Source of the DNA: Candidatus Cloacimonas sp. 4484_275
Lineage (GTDB): Bacteria > Cloacimonadota > Cloacimonadia > Cloacimonadales > TCS61
Assembly: GCA_002085205.1 (NCBI GenBank)
Contig: NATF01000001.1
Location: forward strand, 1 to 18,009
DNA: 18,009 nucleotides
Direction of reading: 5' to 3'
Positions 1-8,270 of this stretch are shown in pieces. Below the pieces are notes generated by a model. It ran no database searches. It was not told the DNA's origin and saw only the letters and a list, made by a program, of their open reading frames with translations. A program made the translations under genes and the position numbers. Position 1 is the stretch's first letter; each line of letters opens with the position of its first letter.

Positions 1-266
1 CCGAGCCAGTGAATATCTTCCTGAATCGATTCCACATATTCGGTGTCTTCTTTAATCGGATTTGTGTCGTCAAAACGCAAATTGCATTTTCCATTGTAAT
101 CTCGGGCGATTCCGAAGTTCAAACAAATCGACTTGGCATGACCGATATGAAGATAACCGTTCGGTTCCGGCGGAAAGCGTGTTTGAACTCTTCCGTTGTA
201 TTTATTGGTTCTTAAATCTTCTTCGATTATATCGCGAATAAAATTGGAAGTTTTTTCATTTTTCAT
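1..266 (-). CDS. glnS: Glutaminyl-tRNA synthetase, N-terminal part (cut by window edge)
   Basis: This class Ib aminoacyl-tRNA synthetase charges tRNA-Gln with glutamine in the cytoplasm. The 88 visible residues match the start of bacterial GlnRS almost word for word: the FIRDIIEEDL helix, then FPPEPNGYLHIGHAKSICLN with the ATP-binding HIGH signature, then LRFDDTNP and EYVESI. The rest lies beyond position 1. The ATG at 264-266 is chosen because a good ribosome binding site (AGAGAGG, about 274-280) sits just upstream and because family members begin at this point. It lies 18 bases after the holB stop on the same strand, so gltX, holB and glnS look co-transcribed. The visible part shows no damage, unlike its two upstream neighbours. 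Identification is firm. Confidence 0.95.
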   Translation of the reverse strand, partial: MKNEKTSNFIRDIIEEDLRTNKYNGRVQTRFPPEPNGYLHIGHAKSICLNFGIARDYNGKCNLRFDDTNPIKEDTEYVESIQEDIHWL

Positions 267-273
267 AAATTTG

Positions 274-280
274 ACCTCTC
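274..280 (-). promoter_or_regulatory. Ribosome binding site of glnS
   Basis: On the minus strand AGAGAGG lies about 7 bases before the glnS ATG. It fixes that start and falls in the short gap after the holB stop. Confidence 0.6.
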
Positions 281-284
281 TTTT

Positions 285-1210
285 TTAAGAAAATATCTCT
301 TTCATTTTATGATAAATTTCGATTAAAATCAATTGCTGATTAACATTTCCGTCAATTTTTCTCTGCATATCTTCCAGAAAATCAATAAGTTCCGAGGTAT
401 AATCTTCGACTTTCGGGTTTCGAGTAAAAAGAGTTTCCAAAATATCGGTTTTATCGAGATTAACAATTTGGGAAGGAAAATTTTTAAAATAGGATAAATC
501 GCTAACCCAGATTATCAGATTTGAAATGATTTCTTTTAGAAGCGCTTTGGTTTTGACGGATTTCAGTTGATTGGAAAGATCAATGAATTTCAATTCATTT
601 TCGGAAATAATGATATTCAAAAAATCGGTGGTCATCTCTTGGGATTCTATTTTTCCCTCTTCCGCCAAGCTCAATGCTTTTGCCATATTTCCGTTGGCAA
701 GTCTCGCCAGAATTTTTGCCTGAATTTTTTCCAGATATTTTTTTTCCATTAATTCTTGTTCAATGATTTCTCTCGGAATCGAGTTAAAGGGAATTTTTTG
801 GCAGCGGGAAAGAATTGTGGGCAAAAGCGAATTCGGTTTACTTGTCGTGAGAATAATAACGGTGTCTTGCGGCGGTTCTTCCAAAGTTTTTAAGAATGCG
901 TTTGCCGCTTGAATTTGCATCATTTCGGCATTTTCGATGATGTAAACTTTGTAATTTCCTTCGTTGGGAGAAAGTTTTATTCGGTTTTCCAGCATTCTGA
1001 TACTGGCAATTCTGATGCCGGTTTTTTTGGAAAAATAAAAATCTTTCCAAGGGCTAACGATTTTATTTTCGATGTATGCTTTGTATTCTTCCAGAATTTT
1101 TTCCACTTTGATTTCGCCGTCTATGGAGATATCCGGTTTATTGGTTTCTTTCGGGAAAGGAAATATAAAGAGAAAATCGGGTTTTCCTGTCCTTTAATGT
1201 TTCTAAACAT
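285..1210 (-). pseudogene. holB: DNA polymerase III delta' clamp-loader subunit, with internal deletion and frameshift
   Basis: Delta' is the clamp-loader subunit that helps place the beta sliding clamp on DNA. From about 1193 downward the protein is clearly delta'/DnaX-like: KPDFLFIFPFPKE, then YKVYIIENAEMM, AANAFLKTLEEPP and the SRC motif (LPTILSRC), followed by a plausible C-terminal collar domain ending at 285. The natural start is also visible: ATG at 1208-1210 encodes MFRNIKGQEN, the usual delta' opening, with GGAG upstream. Between these two pieces, near 1181-1196, the 65-75 residues that normally carry Walker A and the zinc-binding cysteines are absent, and the frame changes. Read from the ATG, translation stops after about 30 codons. 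A GTG at 1104-1106 could start a 273-residue truncated protein but has no good ribosome binding site. It is either a true lesion or an assembly error. The gene family is sure. Confidence 0.85.
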
Positions 1211-1256
1211 TATTTAATTGCTCCGGCGATTGCTTGAAAACGAATTTGAATTAAAG

Positions 1257-1802
1257 TTAAACTTCATTGGAGGCTCGTTCCAATCTTTTTATTGTTTCTT
1301 CTTTTCCCAAGATTTCGATAATTGCCGGTAAATCCGGTCCGTGAACGCTTCCATACAGAGCGAGTCTGATAGGAAAGTAAAAATCCCGACCTTTTATTCC
1401 CAGTTCATTCGCCGTGCGTTTAACCAGATTGTTTATTTTTTCTTTATCGGGATTAATTTGCTTTAATTCTTTTATCCAGAAACGGAATATTTTTTGGGAA
1501 TTCTCGGCGGAAAGAATTTCTTTTTGCTCGTCGTCGAATTGCAAATCCCGGTAAAACATTTCGGAATATTTAATTATTTCCGAAAGTACGGAGACACGCA
1601 TTCTGGCGTCTGCAATTACTTTCAAATATTTTTTTTCATCACCGATGTTTATATTTTCATTTATGAAAAACGGTTTTGCTTTTTCCGCGATATATTTCAA
1701 GTCCAGAGTTCTCAAATAATGTCCGTTCATCCATTTTAATTTTTCCACATCAAAAACCGCTCCCGCTTTGGTAATTCTTTTTAGTGAAAATTCTTTTATC
1801 AA
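1257..1802 (-). pseudogene. gltX: Glutamyl-tRNA synthetase, C-terminal fragment
   Basis: This is the anticodon-binding half of GluRS, separated from its catalytic half by a frame change. Family landmarks are the FSLKRITKAGAVFD and KLKWMNGHYLR stretch that begins the helical domain, and the closing RLALYGSVHGPDL and ILGKEETIKRLER segment. The end at 1257 fits a complete C-terminus. The reading frame extends upstream of the ATG at 1800-1802, and the in-frame upstream residues ELFTLPE are also GluRS-like, so the true polypeptide continued from the catalytic half and this ATG is probably not a real start. On its own it could not charge tRNA. It overlaps the N-terminal fragment by 4 bases, an overlap created by the lesion rather than by operon design. 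Confidence 0.88.
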
Positions 1803-2632
1803 TTCGGGAAGCGTAAAAAGTTCAAATAACCTTTGGAAAGATAATCTTCCACCGCAACATCACCTTGTCGTTTGCTAAGTTTGCTTTTATCGGGATTCAA
1901 TATAAGCGGAAGGTGCGCCATTTTAGGCGGTTTCCAACCAAGAGATTCATAAAGAAAAAGATGTTTGGGAACGCTGGAAATCCATTCTTCTCCGCGCAAA
2001 ATATGGCTGATTTTCATCAAATGGTCATCAACTACAACCGCCAGATGATAGGTCGGGAAACCGTCGGATTTCATCAAAATCTGGTCGTCAACCGTTTCCC
2101 AATCAAAAGTAACTTTCCCGCGAATAATATCAAAAAAGGAAATTTCTCCCGTTTCCGGTGTTTTCAATCGAATAACATAAGGTTTTCCTTCGGCGATATT
2201 TTTTTCCACTTCTTCTTTGGAAAGATTTCGGCATCTCCCGTCGTAGCGCGGGTCGAGTCCTTTTGCCAATTGTTCGGAGCGCATTTTTTCCAAATCTTCC
2301 GGAGTGCAGAAACAATGGTATGCTTTTCCTTTTTGCACCAATTCTCTGGCGTATTTCCAGTATAATTCTTTTCTTTCCGATTGAAAATACGGTCCGAAGT
2401 TACCGCCTTTTTCCGGTCCTTCGTCAAATTCCAACCCAACTGTTTTCAGCGTGGTTATCAGGTTTTCCACCGCACCTTTCACATAACGATTGCGGTCGGT
2501 GTCTTCGATTCTGAGAATGAATTTTCCACCTGTTTTTTTTGCATAAAGATAATCATAAAGAGCGGTTCTGAGTCCTCCGATATGCAAATATCCGGTCGGA
2601 CTGGGTGCAAATCTGACTCTTATTATGTTTGT
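1799..2632 (-). pseudogene. gltX: Glutamyl-tRNA synthetase, catalytic N-terminal fragment
   Basis: This is the class Ib catalytic domain that activates glutamate and transfers it to tRNA-Glu. Motifs in order are RVRFAPSPTGYLHIGG (HIGH-type signature), FILRIEDTDRNR, CFCTPEDLE, the HLAVVVDDHLMKISHILRGE segment and KLSKRQGD (KMSKS loop, 1868-1882). Six codons after DYLSKGYL the frame runs into a stop; comparison with the family shows about 20 residues missing at 1819-1832, with a frame change into the C-terminal fragment. The start is also odd. The frame is open up to a stop at 2654-2656, but contains no ATG, GTG or TTG before the essential RVRFAPSP motif. The only common start codon nearby, TTG at 2585-2587, lies inside that motif. 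I extend the gene to 2632 (TNIIRVRF). ATA starts or a further lesion are possible. Confidence 0.88.
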
Positions 2633-2658
2633 AAAAAAAGTTCTGAATAAGGCTTATA

Positions 2659-2687
2659 TTGTTTCCAATCCGACAATTCGTTATTAT
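2659..2687 (+). promoter_or_regulatory. Possible sigma70-type promoter for the signalling cluster
   Basis: In the AT-rich gap between divergent gltX and the kinase gene, TTGTTT (2659-2664) and TATTAT (2682-2687) are 17 bases apart. The -10 box fits well but the -35 box only half fits, and such boxes arise easily in AT-rich DNA. The location is right: some promoter should lie here because the flanking genes diverge. Confidence 0.2.
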
Positions 2688-2738
2688 TATTATATCCTTT
2701 TTAATCATTAACTAATTTTAATCACGGGAGTGGTAACC

Positions 2739-4073
2739 ATGGAGAAAAAAAAGATTCTTATTGTGGAAGACGAGAGAATTATTGCGGAAGATATTAAGGT
2801 TTCCTTAAAAAAATTGGATTACGAAATAATCGGAATTGTTACCACCGGCGAAGAAGCGATTGAGAAAGCAGGCAAATTGAAACCTGATTTGATTCTGATG
2901 GATATACTTTTGGAAACGGCGATGGATGGAATCGAAGCCGCTGAACGAATTCAAAAAGATTATGATATACCGGTTATTTTCTTAACAGCTCATGCCGAGG
3001 GAATTATTCGGGAAATAAGTTATTCCATTGAAGGAATTATCGGTTTCAAAAGGGAACAATTGTTGGGAAAATCCATTTTCGATTTTTTCCAGACTTCTCA
3101 GGAAAGATTTTTATATGAGTTGAAGATTGAGAATCAAATAAATGAATTTGAAGTAAACCTGAAAGACAGAGACAATAACATCATTCCTTGTTCCATTAAT
3201 GCCAAACTGTTTAGAGACGAAAACGGTCGTCCGGAAAAGATAATCGGTTCTTTGAGAAATATTACCAAACGAAAATTGGCGGAAGAACAGGCAAAACGGT
3301 TAGCGGAAGAATGGAAAGTTACTTTCGACTCCATTAATGATTTGGTGGCAATTCAGGATAACGATTTTAATATTGTTCGTGTTAATAAAGCCGTGCTTGA
3401 CGCTTTCAAGAAAAGACCGGAAGAAGTAATCGGAAAAAAATGTTACGAATTTTTTCATAACAGCAATAATCCGCTACCGAATTGTCCGTTTAAAAAAGCG
3501 AAGGAACAGGGAAAAGCAATTACCGACGAATTTTATGTTCCGGTATTGAACAAAACTTTCGAAGTTTCCACATCTCCGATTTACGATAATGAGAAAAATT
3601 TTATTGGAGTTGTTCATCTTGCCAAAGATATTACCGAGAAAAAATCAATTGAGCGAACACTTTTGGAACTGAAAAAGGCGATAGAAACAATGCAATTGGG
3701 TGTGACAATCACGAATATTGACGGAAAGATTATTTACACAAACGCTACCGAAGCCAGTATGCACGGTTACACGGTGGAAGAATTAATCGGAAAAGATGTG
3801 GGAATATTTTCGCCTTCGGAACTCCGCAATCCTCTCACCGTCAATGAAATAAAAAATCTGCGAGGTTGGATTAGAGAAAGCACGAATGTGAAAAAGGACG
3901 GCACCAAATTTCCCGTTCGTTTGATGTCCGATGTAGTCAGGGATAATGACGGAAAAATAATCGGAGTTGTTACCACATGTGAGGATTTAACTGAACATAA
4001 AGGTCAGGAAAAACGGAAAAGATGTGGGAATATTTTCTCCGTCTTCCTTGCGGAAACCTCTCGGAATCGATGA
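2739..4073 (+). CDS. Receiver/multi-PAS sensor protein, N-terminal fragment of a hybrid kinase
   Basis: This is the front part of a cytoplasmic signalling protein. Residues 1-87 are the first three quarters of a CheY-like receiver: ILIVEDE acidic pocket, phospho-acceptor D55 in LILMDILLE and T83 in FLTAHAE. The receiver then stops and runs in frame into the middle of a PAS domain (GIIREISYSI onward). Its last strand and helix, the conserved lysine, and the PAS beginning are missing (junction about 2994-3003). Two further PAS domains follow (about 192-305 and 313-420); the first has two cysteines, in GKKCYEFF and PNCPFKK. After TTCEDLTEHK (about 3999) the frame leaves the PAS sequence and ends in about 20 unrelated residues. 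The ATG at 2739 is preferred to the GTG at 2730 because GGGAG sits 8 bases before it. It belongs with the kinase that follows. Confidence 0.8.
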   Translation: MEKKKILIVEDERIIAEDIKVSLKKLDYEIIGIVTTGEEAIEKAGKLKPDLILMDILLETAMDGIEAAERIQKDYDIPVIFLTAHAEGIIREISYSIEGIIGFKREQLLGKSIFDFFQTSQERFLYELKIENQINEFEVNLKDRDNNIIPCSINAKLFRDENGRPEKIIGSLRNITKRKLAEEQAKRLAEEWKVTFDSINDLVAIQDNDFNIVRVNKAVLDAFKKRPEEVIGKKCYEFFHNSNNPLPNCPFKKAKEQGKAITDEFYVPVLNKTFEVSTSPIYDNEKNFIGVVHLAKDITEKKSIERTLLELKKAIETMQLGVTITNIDGKIIYTNATEASMHGYTVEELIGKDVGIFSPSELRNPLTVNEIKNLRGWIRESTNVKKDGTKFPVRLMSDVVRDNDGKIIGVVTTCEDLTEHKGQEKRKRCGNIFSVFLAETSRNR

Positions 4074-4227
4074 AATAAAAAAATTAAAAGGTCTTGTTCA
4101 CGAAAGTTTTAATGTGCGAAAAGACGGCAGTATTTTTCCCGTCAGAATCATGTCTGATGTGGTAAAAGACGAAAATGGGAATCCGATTGCCGTAGTAACG
4201 ACTTGTGAAGATATCACGGAAAGAAAA
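3789..4227 (+). repeat. Tandem copies of a closely related PAS segment
   Basis: The segment from 3789 (GKDVGIFSPSELRNPL to TTCEDLTEHK) and that from 4015 (GKDVGIFSPSSLRKPL to TTCEDITERK) encode nearly the same PAS C-terminal half, offset by about 226 bases. The second copy lacks its N-terminal half. The pair marks an internal domain duplication and flanks the frameshift. Confidence 0.75.
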
Positions 4228-6813
4228 AAAGCCGAAGAAGAAGTAAAAAGATTGGCGGCGATAGTGGAATCTTCCGAAGACGCAATTATAGGGAAAACTT
4301 TAGAAGGGATTATCATAAGTTGGAACAAAGGAGCCGAAAAAATTTACGGTTATAAACCGGAAGAAGTAAAAGGAGTTTCCGCAAAAATTTTGGCACCGCC
4401 CGAGAAAAAAAATGAAATCGAATTAATTATCAAAAAAGTGAAAAAAGGTGCCAATTTTGAAAATTTTGAAACAATTCGGCAGAAAAAGAACGGCGAAAAA
4501 TTTTATGTGTCCTTAACGGTTTCTTCCATAAAAGATGCAACCGGAAGAATAATTGGAATATCCACGATTGCGCGCGATATTACCGATAAAAAGATGGCTG
4601 AGTTTGCCATTCAGGAAAGTGAACGAAAATTCCGCAGGATTTTTGAAAATATTCAGGATGTATATTTTGAAATAGATTATAACGGAATTATTCGGGAATT
4701 AAGCCCTTCAATTAATCAAATGTCACATTACAAACGGGAAGACCTAATCGGAAAATCGATAGACGAAATCTATGTCGATCCGTCACAACGATTGCAACTT
4801 CTTAGAGTTATCAGAAAAAACGGCAGAGTAAATGATTTTGAAATCGAATTGGAAGACAAAGACGGTAGTTTTGTTCCGTGTTCAATTACCGCAATTATTG
4901 TTTCCGAAGATGATGGAACTTTTCGATTGATAGGTTCTATGAGAAATATCACCGAAAGAAAAAAATCGGAAGAAGAAATCAGGCAAGCAAAAGAACACGC
5001 GGAACTTCTTTATCGTGTTGTTCCGAGCCCGATTTTCACAGTTGATGAAAATCACATTATAACAAGCTGGAATAACAAAGCTGAGGAACTTACGGGTTAT
5101 ACCGCCGACGAGATAATTGGCAAAAAATGTACGGTTTTTGCCGAAGAACCTTGTAACGATATGTGCGGTTTATTTTCCAAAGATGTGCCCAAACCGATTG
5201 TTTGTAAAGAGTGTTCCATCAGAACAAAAGACGGCCGCAAGCGGATTATTTCCAAGAACGCCGATATTCTCAAAGATATTGACGGCAATTTTATCGGTGG
5301 TATCGAAAGTTTTGAAGATATTACCGAAAGAAAAATTGCCGAGGAGAAATTAAGAAAAAGTGAAGAAAAATATCGTCATCTTGTTGAAAATTTGGAAAAA
5401 GAATATTTCTTCTATGAACATGATAAAAACCGAAAAATCAATTATGTAAGTCCTTCCATAAAAAATATTTTGGGTTACACTCAAGAAGAATTTATGGAAC
5501 ATCATTTGGAATATTTGGTCGATTCGGAAGTAAATGAGAGGGTAAGTAATTTCACGAATTTGTGTCTGCAAGGAAAACAACAACCCACCTACAAAGCAGA
5601 AATTTACGACAAAAAAGGCAATATTCATATTTTGGAAATTTCCGAATATCCCGTATTTGACGAAAACGGCAAGATTATCGGACTGCAGGGAATCGGACAT
5701 GATATTACGGAAAGAATCAAGGCGGAAAATAAGCTTAAACAGAGCGAAAAAAGGTTCAAAGATATTTCGTTGAGTATCGGCGATTGGATTTGGGAAATCG
5801 ATAATAATGTCACTTATACATTCTGTTCTGAAAAAGTGGAAAACATATTGGGCTATAAATCGGAAGAAGTGGTAGGGCGTTCGCCTTTCAGTTTTATGCC
5901 GTCGGAAATTGCGCAAAAATTAAAGAAAGAATTCAGCGAAATTGCCAAAAATAAAGAAACTTTTTATGATATGGAACATGTCAATATCAGAAAGGACGGA
6001 CAAAAAGTTTATCTTTCGGCGAGCGGAGTTCCGATTTTGGATGAAAAAGGAAACTTGCTTGGTTATCGTGGCGTCGATAAAGATATTACCGAAAAAAAGA
6101 AAGCGGAAGAATTGAAAAATCAACTTTTGAAAAAGTTAGAAGTGGCAAACAAAGAATTAAAGGATTTCGCTTATATTGTTTCCCACGATTTAAAAGCTCC
6201 GCTGCGAGCAATTTCCACTCTTGCCGGTTGGATTTCCCAAGATTATGCCGACAAATTTGACGAAGACGGCAAAGAGCAAATGTCTCTTCTTATCAGCCGT
6301 GTAAACAGGATGCACAAACTTATCGAAGGAGTTTTGCAATATTCCAGAGTCGGAAGAATTGTGGAAGAAAAAGTCAAGGTAGATTTAAACGAAGTTGCCA
6401 GTGAAGTAATCGATATTTTAGCTCCGCCGGAAAACATTAAAATAACCATCGAAAATAAATTGCCGACTGTGGTATTTGAACCCACCAGAATTCATCAGGT
6501 CTTTCAAAATCTTATCAGCAACGCCATCAAATATATGGATAAACCGGAAGGTCTCATAAAAATAGGCTGTTCGGAAGAAAAAGATGTTTGGAAATTATAT
6601 GTTGCCGATAACGGGCCGGGAATTGATCAAAAACATTTTGAAAAAATCTTCCAAATTTTTCAAACGCTTCATGCCAGAGACGAAATTGACAGCACGGGAG
6701 TAGGATTAACGACAGTAAAAAAAATTATCGAGATGTACGGTGGAAAAATTTGGGTGGAATCGGAATTGGGAAAAGGAAGTACTTTCTTTTTTACCATTCC
6801 GAAAAAAGCTTGA
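4024..6813 (+). CDS. Multi-PAS sensor histidine kinase, C-terminal fragment
   Basis: This is the back part of the same hybrid kinase. It opens inside a PAS domain (GTG at 4024 within GKDVGIFSPS), then has five more PAS domains at roughly residues 80-190, 199-315, 332-440, 451-565 and 579-690, each closed by a D(I/L)T(E/D)(R/K)K-type linker. Next come a short coiled coil and a HisKA domain with phospho-accepting histidine H721 in SHDLKAPLR (codon at 6184). The HATPase_c domain has an N box (QVFQNLISNAIKY), G1 (DNGPGI) and G2 (TGVGLTTV). The HDLKAPLR form is the phytochrome-kinase type. No transmembrane segment is seen, so it should sense in the cytoplasm. The PAS at 332-440 is cysteine-rich (EPCNDMCGLF, VCKEC), which could mark a metal or redox site. 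The frame is out of register with the preceding fragment; I infer one original protein of some 1,500 or more residues. Confidence 0.85.
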   Translation: MGIFSPSSLRKPLGIDEIKKLKGLVHESFNVRKDGSIFPVRIMSDVVKDENGNPIAVVTTCEDITERKKAEEEVKRLAAIVESSEDAIIGKTLEGIIISWNKGAEKIYGYKPEEVKGVSAKILAPPEKKNEIELIIKKVKKGANFENFETIRQKKNGEKFYVSLTVSSIKDATGRIIGISTIARDITDKKMAEFAIQESERKFRRIFENIQDVYFEIDYNGIIRELSPSINQMSHYKREDLIGKSIDEIYVDPSQRLQLLRVIRKNGRVNDFEIELEDKDGSFVPCSITAIIVSEDDGTFRLIGSMRNITERKKSEEEIRQAKEHAELLYRVVPSPIFTVDENHIITSWNNKAEELTGYTADEIIGKKCTVFAEEPCNDMCGLFSKDVPKPIVCKECSIRTKDGRKRIISKNADILKDIDGNFIGGIESFEDITERKIAEEKLRKSEEKYRHLVENLEKEYFFYEHDKNRKINYVSPSIKNILGYTQEEFMEHHLEYLVDSEVNERVSNFTNLCLQGKQQPTYKAEIYDKKGNIHILEISEYPVFDENGKIIGLQGIGHDITERIKAENKLKQSEKRFKDISLSIGDWIWEIDNNVTYTFCSEKVENILGYKSEEVVGRSPFSFMPSEIAQKLKKEFSEIAKNKETFYDMEHVNIRKDGQKVYLSASGVPILDEKGNLLGYRGVDKDITEKKKAEELKNQLLKKLEVANKELKDFAYIVSHDLKAPLRAISTLAGWISQDYADKFDEDGKEQMSLLISRVNRMHKLIEGVLQYSRVGRIVEEKVKVDLNEVASEVIDILAPPENIKITIENKLPTVVFEPTRIHQVFQNLISNAIKYMDKPEGLIKIGCSEEKDVWKLYVADNGPGIDQKHFEKIFQIFQTLHARDEIDSTGVGLTTVKKIIEMYGGKIWVESELGKGSTFFFTIPKKA

Positions 6814-6837
6814 TAAACAACTTTTTGAGAAAGTACA

Positions 6838-7107
6838 ATGAAAAAATTAAAAGTTATAGTGGAGAAAATTATTGATCATTGTGATGCCAGATTAAAACAG
6901 GGAGACACATTTTATGTAACGGGAAAAGGCAAAATTGTAATTCCTGGAAATAAGGCTTTCCGCATGTTTGCTCTACAAAGTTTGATTCCCTTTTTAGCCA
7001 GCAAACAAAGGGATTATGAACTTAAAGACAAAGATTATTTAAAAGAGATGAAAAAACTTTGTTGTCCCGATTCCGGCGGAGCGATTTTCCGAATCGAGGA
7101 AAAATAA
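6838..7107 (+). CDS. TIGR04076 family small protein
   Basis: This 89-residue protein resembles the TIGR04076 family of short proteins of unknown function. The family pattern is visible: a start like MKKLKVIVEKIIDHC, a middle GDTFYVTGKGKIVIP, and a closing CC-PDSGGAIFRIE (family usual form CCPDG-RPVIF). The central helix (FRMFALQSLIPFLAS) and a cysteine pair near the end are present. It starts 24 bases after the kinase stop and ends 20 bases before the FIST start, so it is probably co-transcribed with both. Its role is not known. Family assignment rests on recognition of the N- and C-terminal signatures by eye. Confidence 0.6.
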   Translation: MKKLKVIVEKIIDHCDARLKQGDTFYVTGKGKIVIPGNKAFRMFALQSLIPFLASKQRDYELKDKDYLKEMKKLCCPDSGGAIFRIEEK

Positions 7108-7127
7108 TTGGGTTAGGAAGGTTTTTT

Positions 7128-8270
7128 ATGCGAATCGAACAAAAAATATGGACGCGGAAAAAGAGATGGCAAACGGTTTCCGCATCGGAAAATACATTTG
7201 CACCTAATCTTGTTCTTGTTTTTGGGAAAAGAGAATTGTTAGAGAAAAAAGAATATTTTGTCGAGATTAAAAATTTCTATCCTGAAGCTGATATTCTTTT
7301 TGCCTCTACTTCGGGAGAAATTGTGGATGATTCCGTTTCTGACGAGTCGATTGCGGTTACTGCGATTGAATTTGAAAAAACGAAACTTAAATTTGCCGAA
7401 TTAAAGATTAATGAAAATTTGAACAGCTTTCAGGCGGGGAGTTTGTTGGCGAAAGAATTGAACGACGAAGAATTGATTCATGTTTTTCTTGTTTCCGACG
7501 GACAGAATGTGAACGGAAGCAAACTTGTGGAAGGATTGAATGATTCGCTTCCAAATCAAGTGACGGTTACGGGCGGACTTGCCGGAGACGGCACCGGTTT
7601 TCAAAAAACAGTGGTGGGATTAAATAGAATTCCCGAGGAAAACATAATAGCCGCGGTCGGATTCTACGGAAAAGAGTTAAAAATAGGTTACGGTTCTGTT
7701 GGCGGTTGGGATACTTTTGGACCACAACGAAAAATTACTCGTTCCGAAGGAAATATTTTATATGAATTAGACGGACAATCGGCGTTGGATTTATATAAAA
7801 TATATTTGGGCGATTTGGCGGAAAAATTACCGGCTTCGGTGTTACATTTTCCGCTGAGTCTTCAGATTGAAAATGAAGAAAAGTCGGTTGTGAGAACGAT
7901 TTTGAGCGTGAATGAAAAAGACAAAAGTATGATTTTTGCGGGAGATATGCCGGAAGGTTCTTACACGCGATTTATGATGGCGAATTTTGACAGATTGATA
8001 GAAGGCGCTTCTCGAGCTGCCGCCGAAAGTATGAAAAAAATAAAATCTCGTAAGCCGCAATTAGCCATTTTAATCAGTTGTGTCGGCAGAAAAATAGTTC
8101 TTGATCAAAGAATCGAAGAAGAAGTGGAAGCAGTGCGGGAAATTCTCGGCAAAAGCGCAAAATTATGCGGATTTTATTCTTACGGAGAAATTTGCCCGTT
8201 TTCGAATTCAAATCTTTGTCAGCTTCATAATCAAACGATGACTATCACAATATTTTCCGAAGGAGAATAA
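7128..8270 (+). CDS. FIST domain sensor protein
   Basis: FIST domains are predicted intracellular ligand sensors (small molecules such as amino acids have been proposed) found beside histidine kinases and methyl-accepting proteins. The 380-residue protein has FIST_N (about 35-225: ILFASTSGEIV, then VTGGLAGDGTGFQKT) and FIST_C (about 230-365: YELDGQSALDLYKIYLG, then the closing LCGFYSYGEICPF). The start at 7128 is chosen over an upstream in-frame start at 7059 because AGGAAG lies 7 bases before it and because the upstream start would overlap the previous gene by about 50 bases. Its stop TAA shares a base with the ATG of the next kinase (TAATG), so the two are translationally coupled and probably act as sensor and kinase. 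Confidence 0.9.
   Translation: MRIEQKIWTRKKRWQTVSASENTFAPNLVLVFGKRELLEKKEYFVEIKNFYPEADILFASTSGEIVDDSVSDESIAVTAIEFEKTKLKFAELKINENLNSFQAGSLLAKELNDEELIHVFLVSDGQNVNGSKLVEGLNDSLPNQVTVTGGLAGDGTGFQKTVVGLNRIPEENIIAAVGFYGKELKIGYGSVGGWDTFGPQRKITRSEGNILYELDGQSALDLYKIYLGDLAEKLPASVLHFPLSLQIENEEKSVVRTILSVNEKDKSMIFAGDMPEGSYTRFMMANFDRLIEGASRAAAESMKKIKSRKPQLAILISCVGRKIVLDQRIEEEVEAVREILGKSAKLCGFYSYGEICPFSNSNLCQLHNQTMTITIFSEGE

Noticed and set aside
909..1217. Plus-strand open frame opposite holB
   Set aside because: Antisense to conserved holB codons, with phenylalanine-rich low-quality composition and no ribosome binding site; a shadow frame.
5350..5916. Long minus-strand open frame opposite the kinase PAS domains
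   Set aside because: It lies antisense to clear PAS coding sequence and its phenylalanine- and isoleucine-rich translation mirrors the lysine- and glutamate-rich sense strand.
6814..6837. Possible terminator between the large kinase and the small protein
   Set aside because: The gap is only 24 bases and shows no stem-loop.
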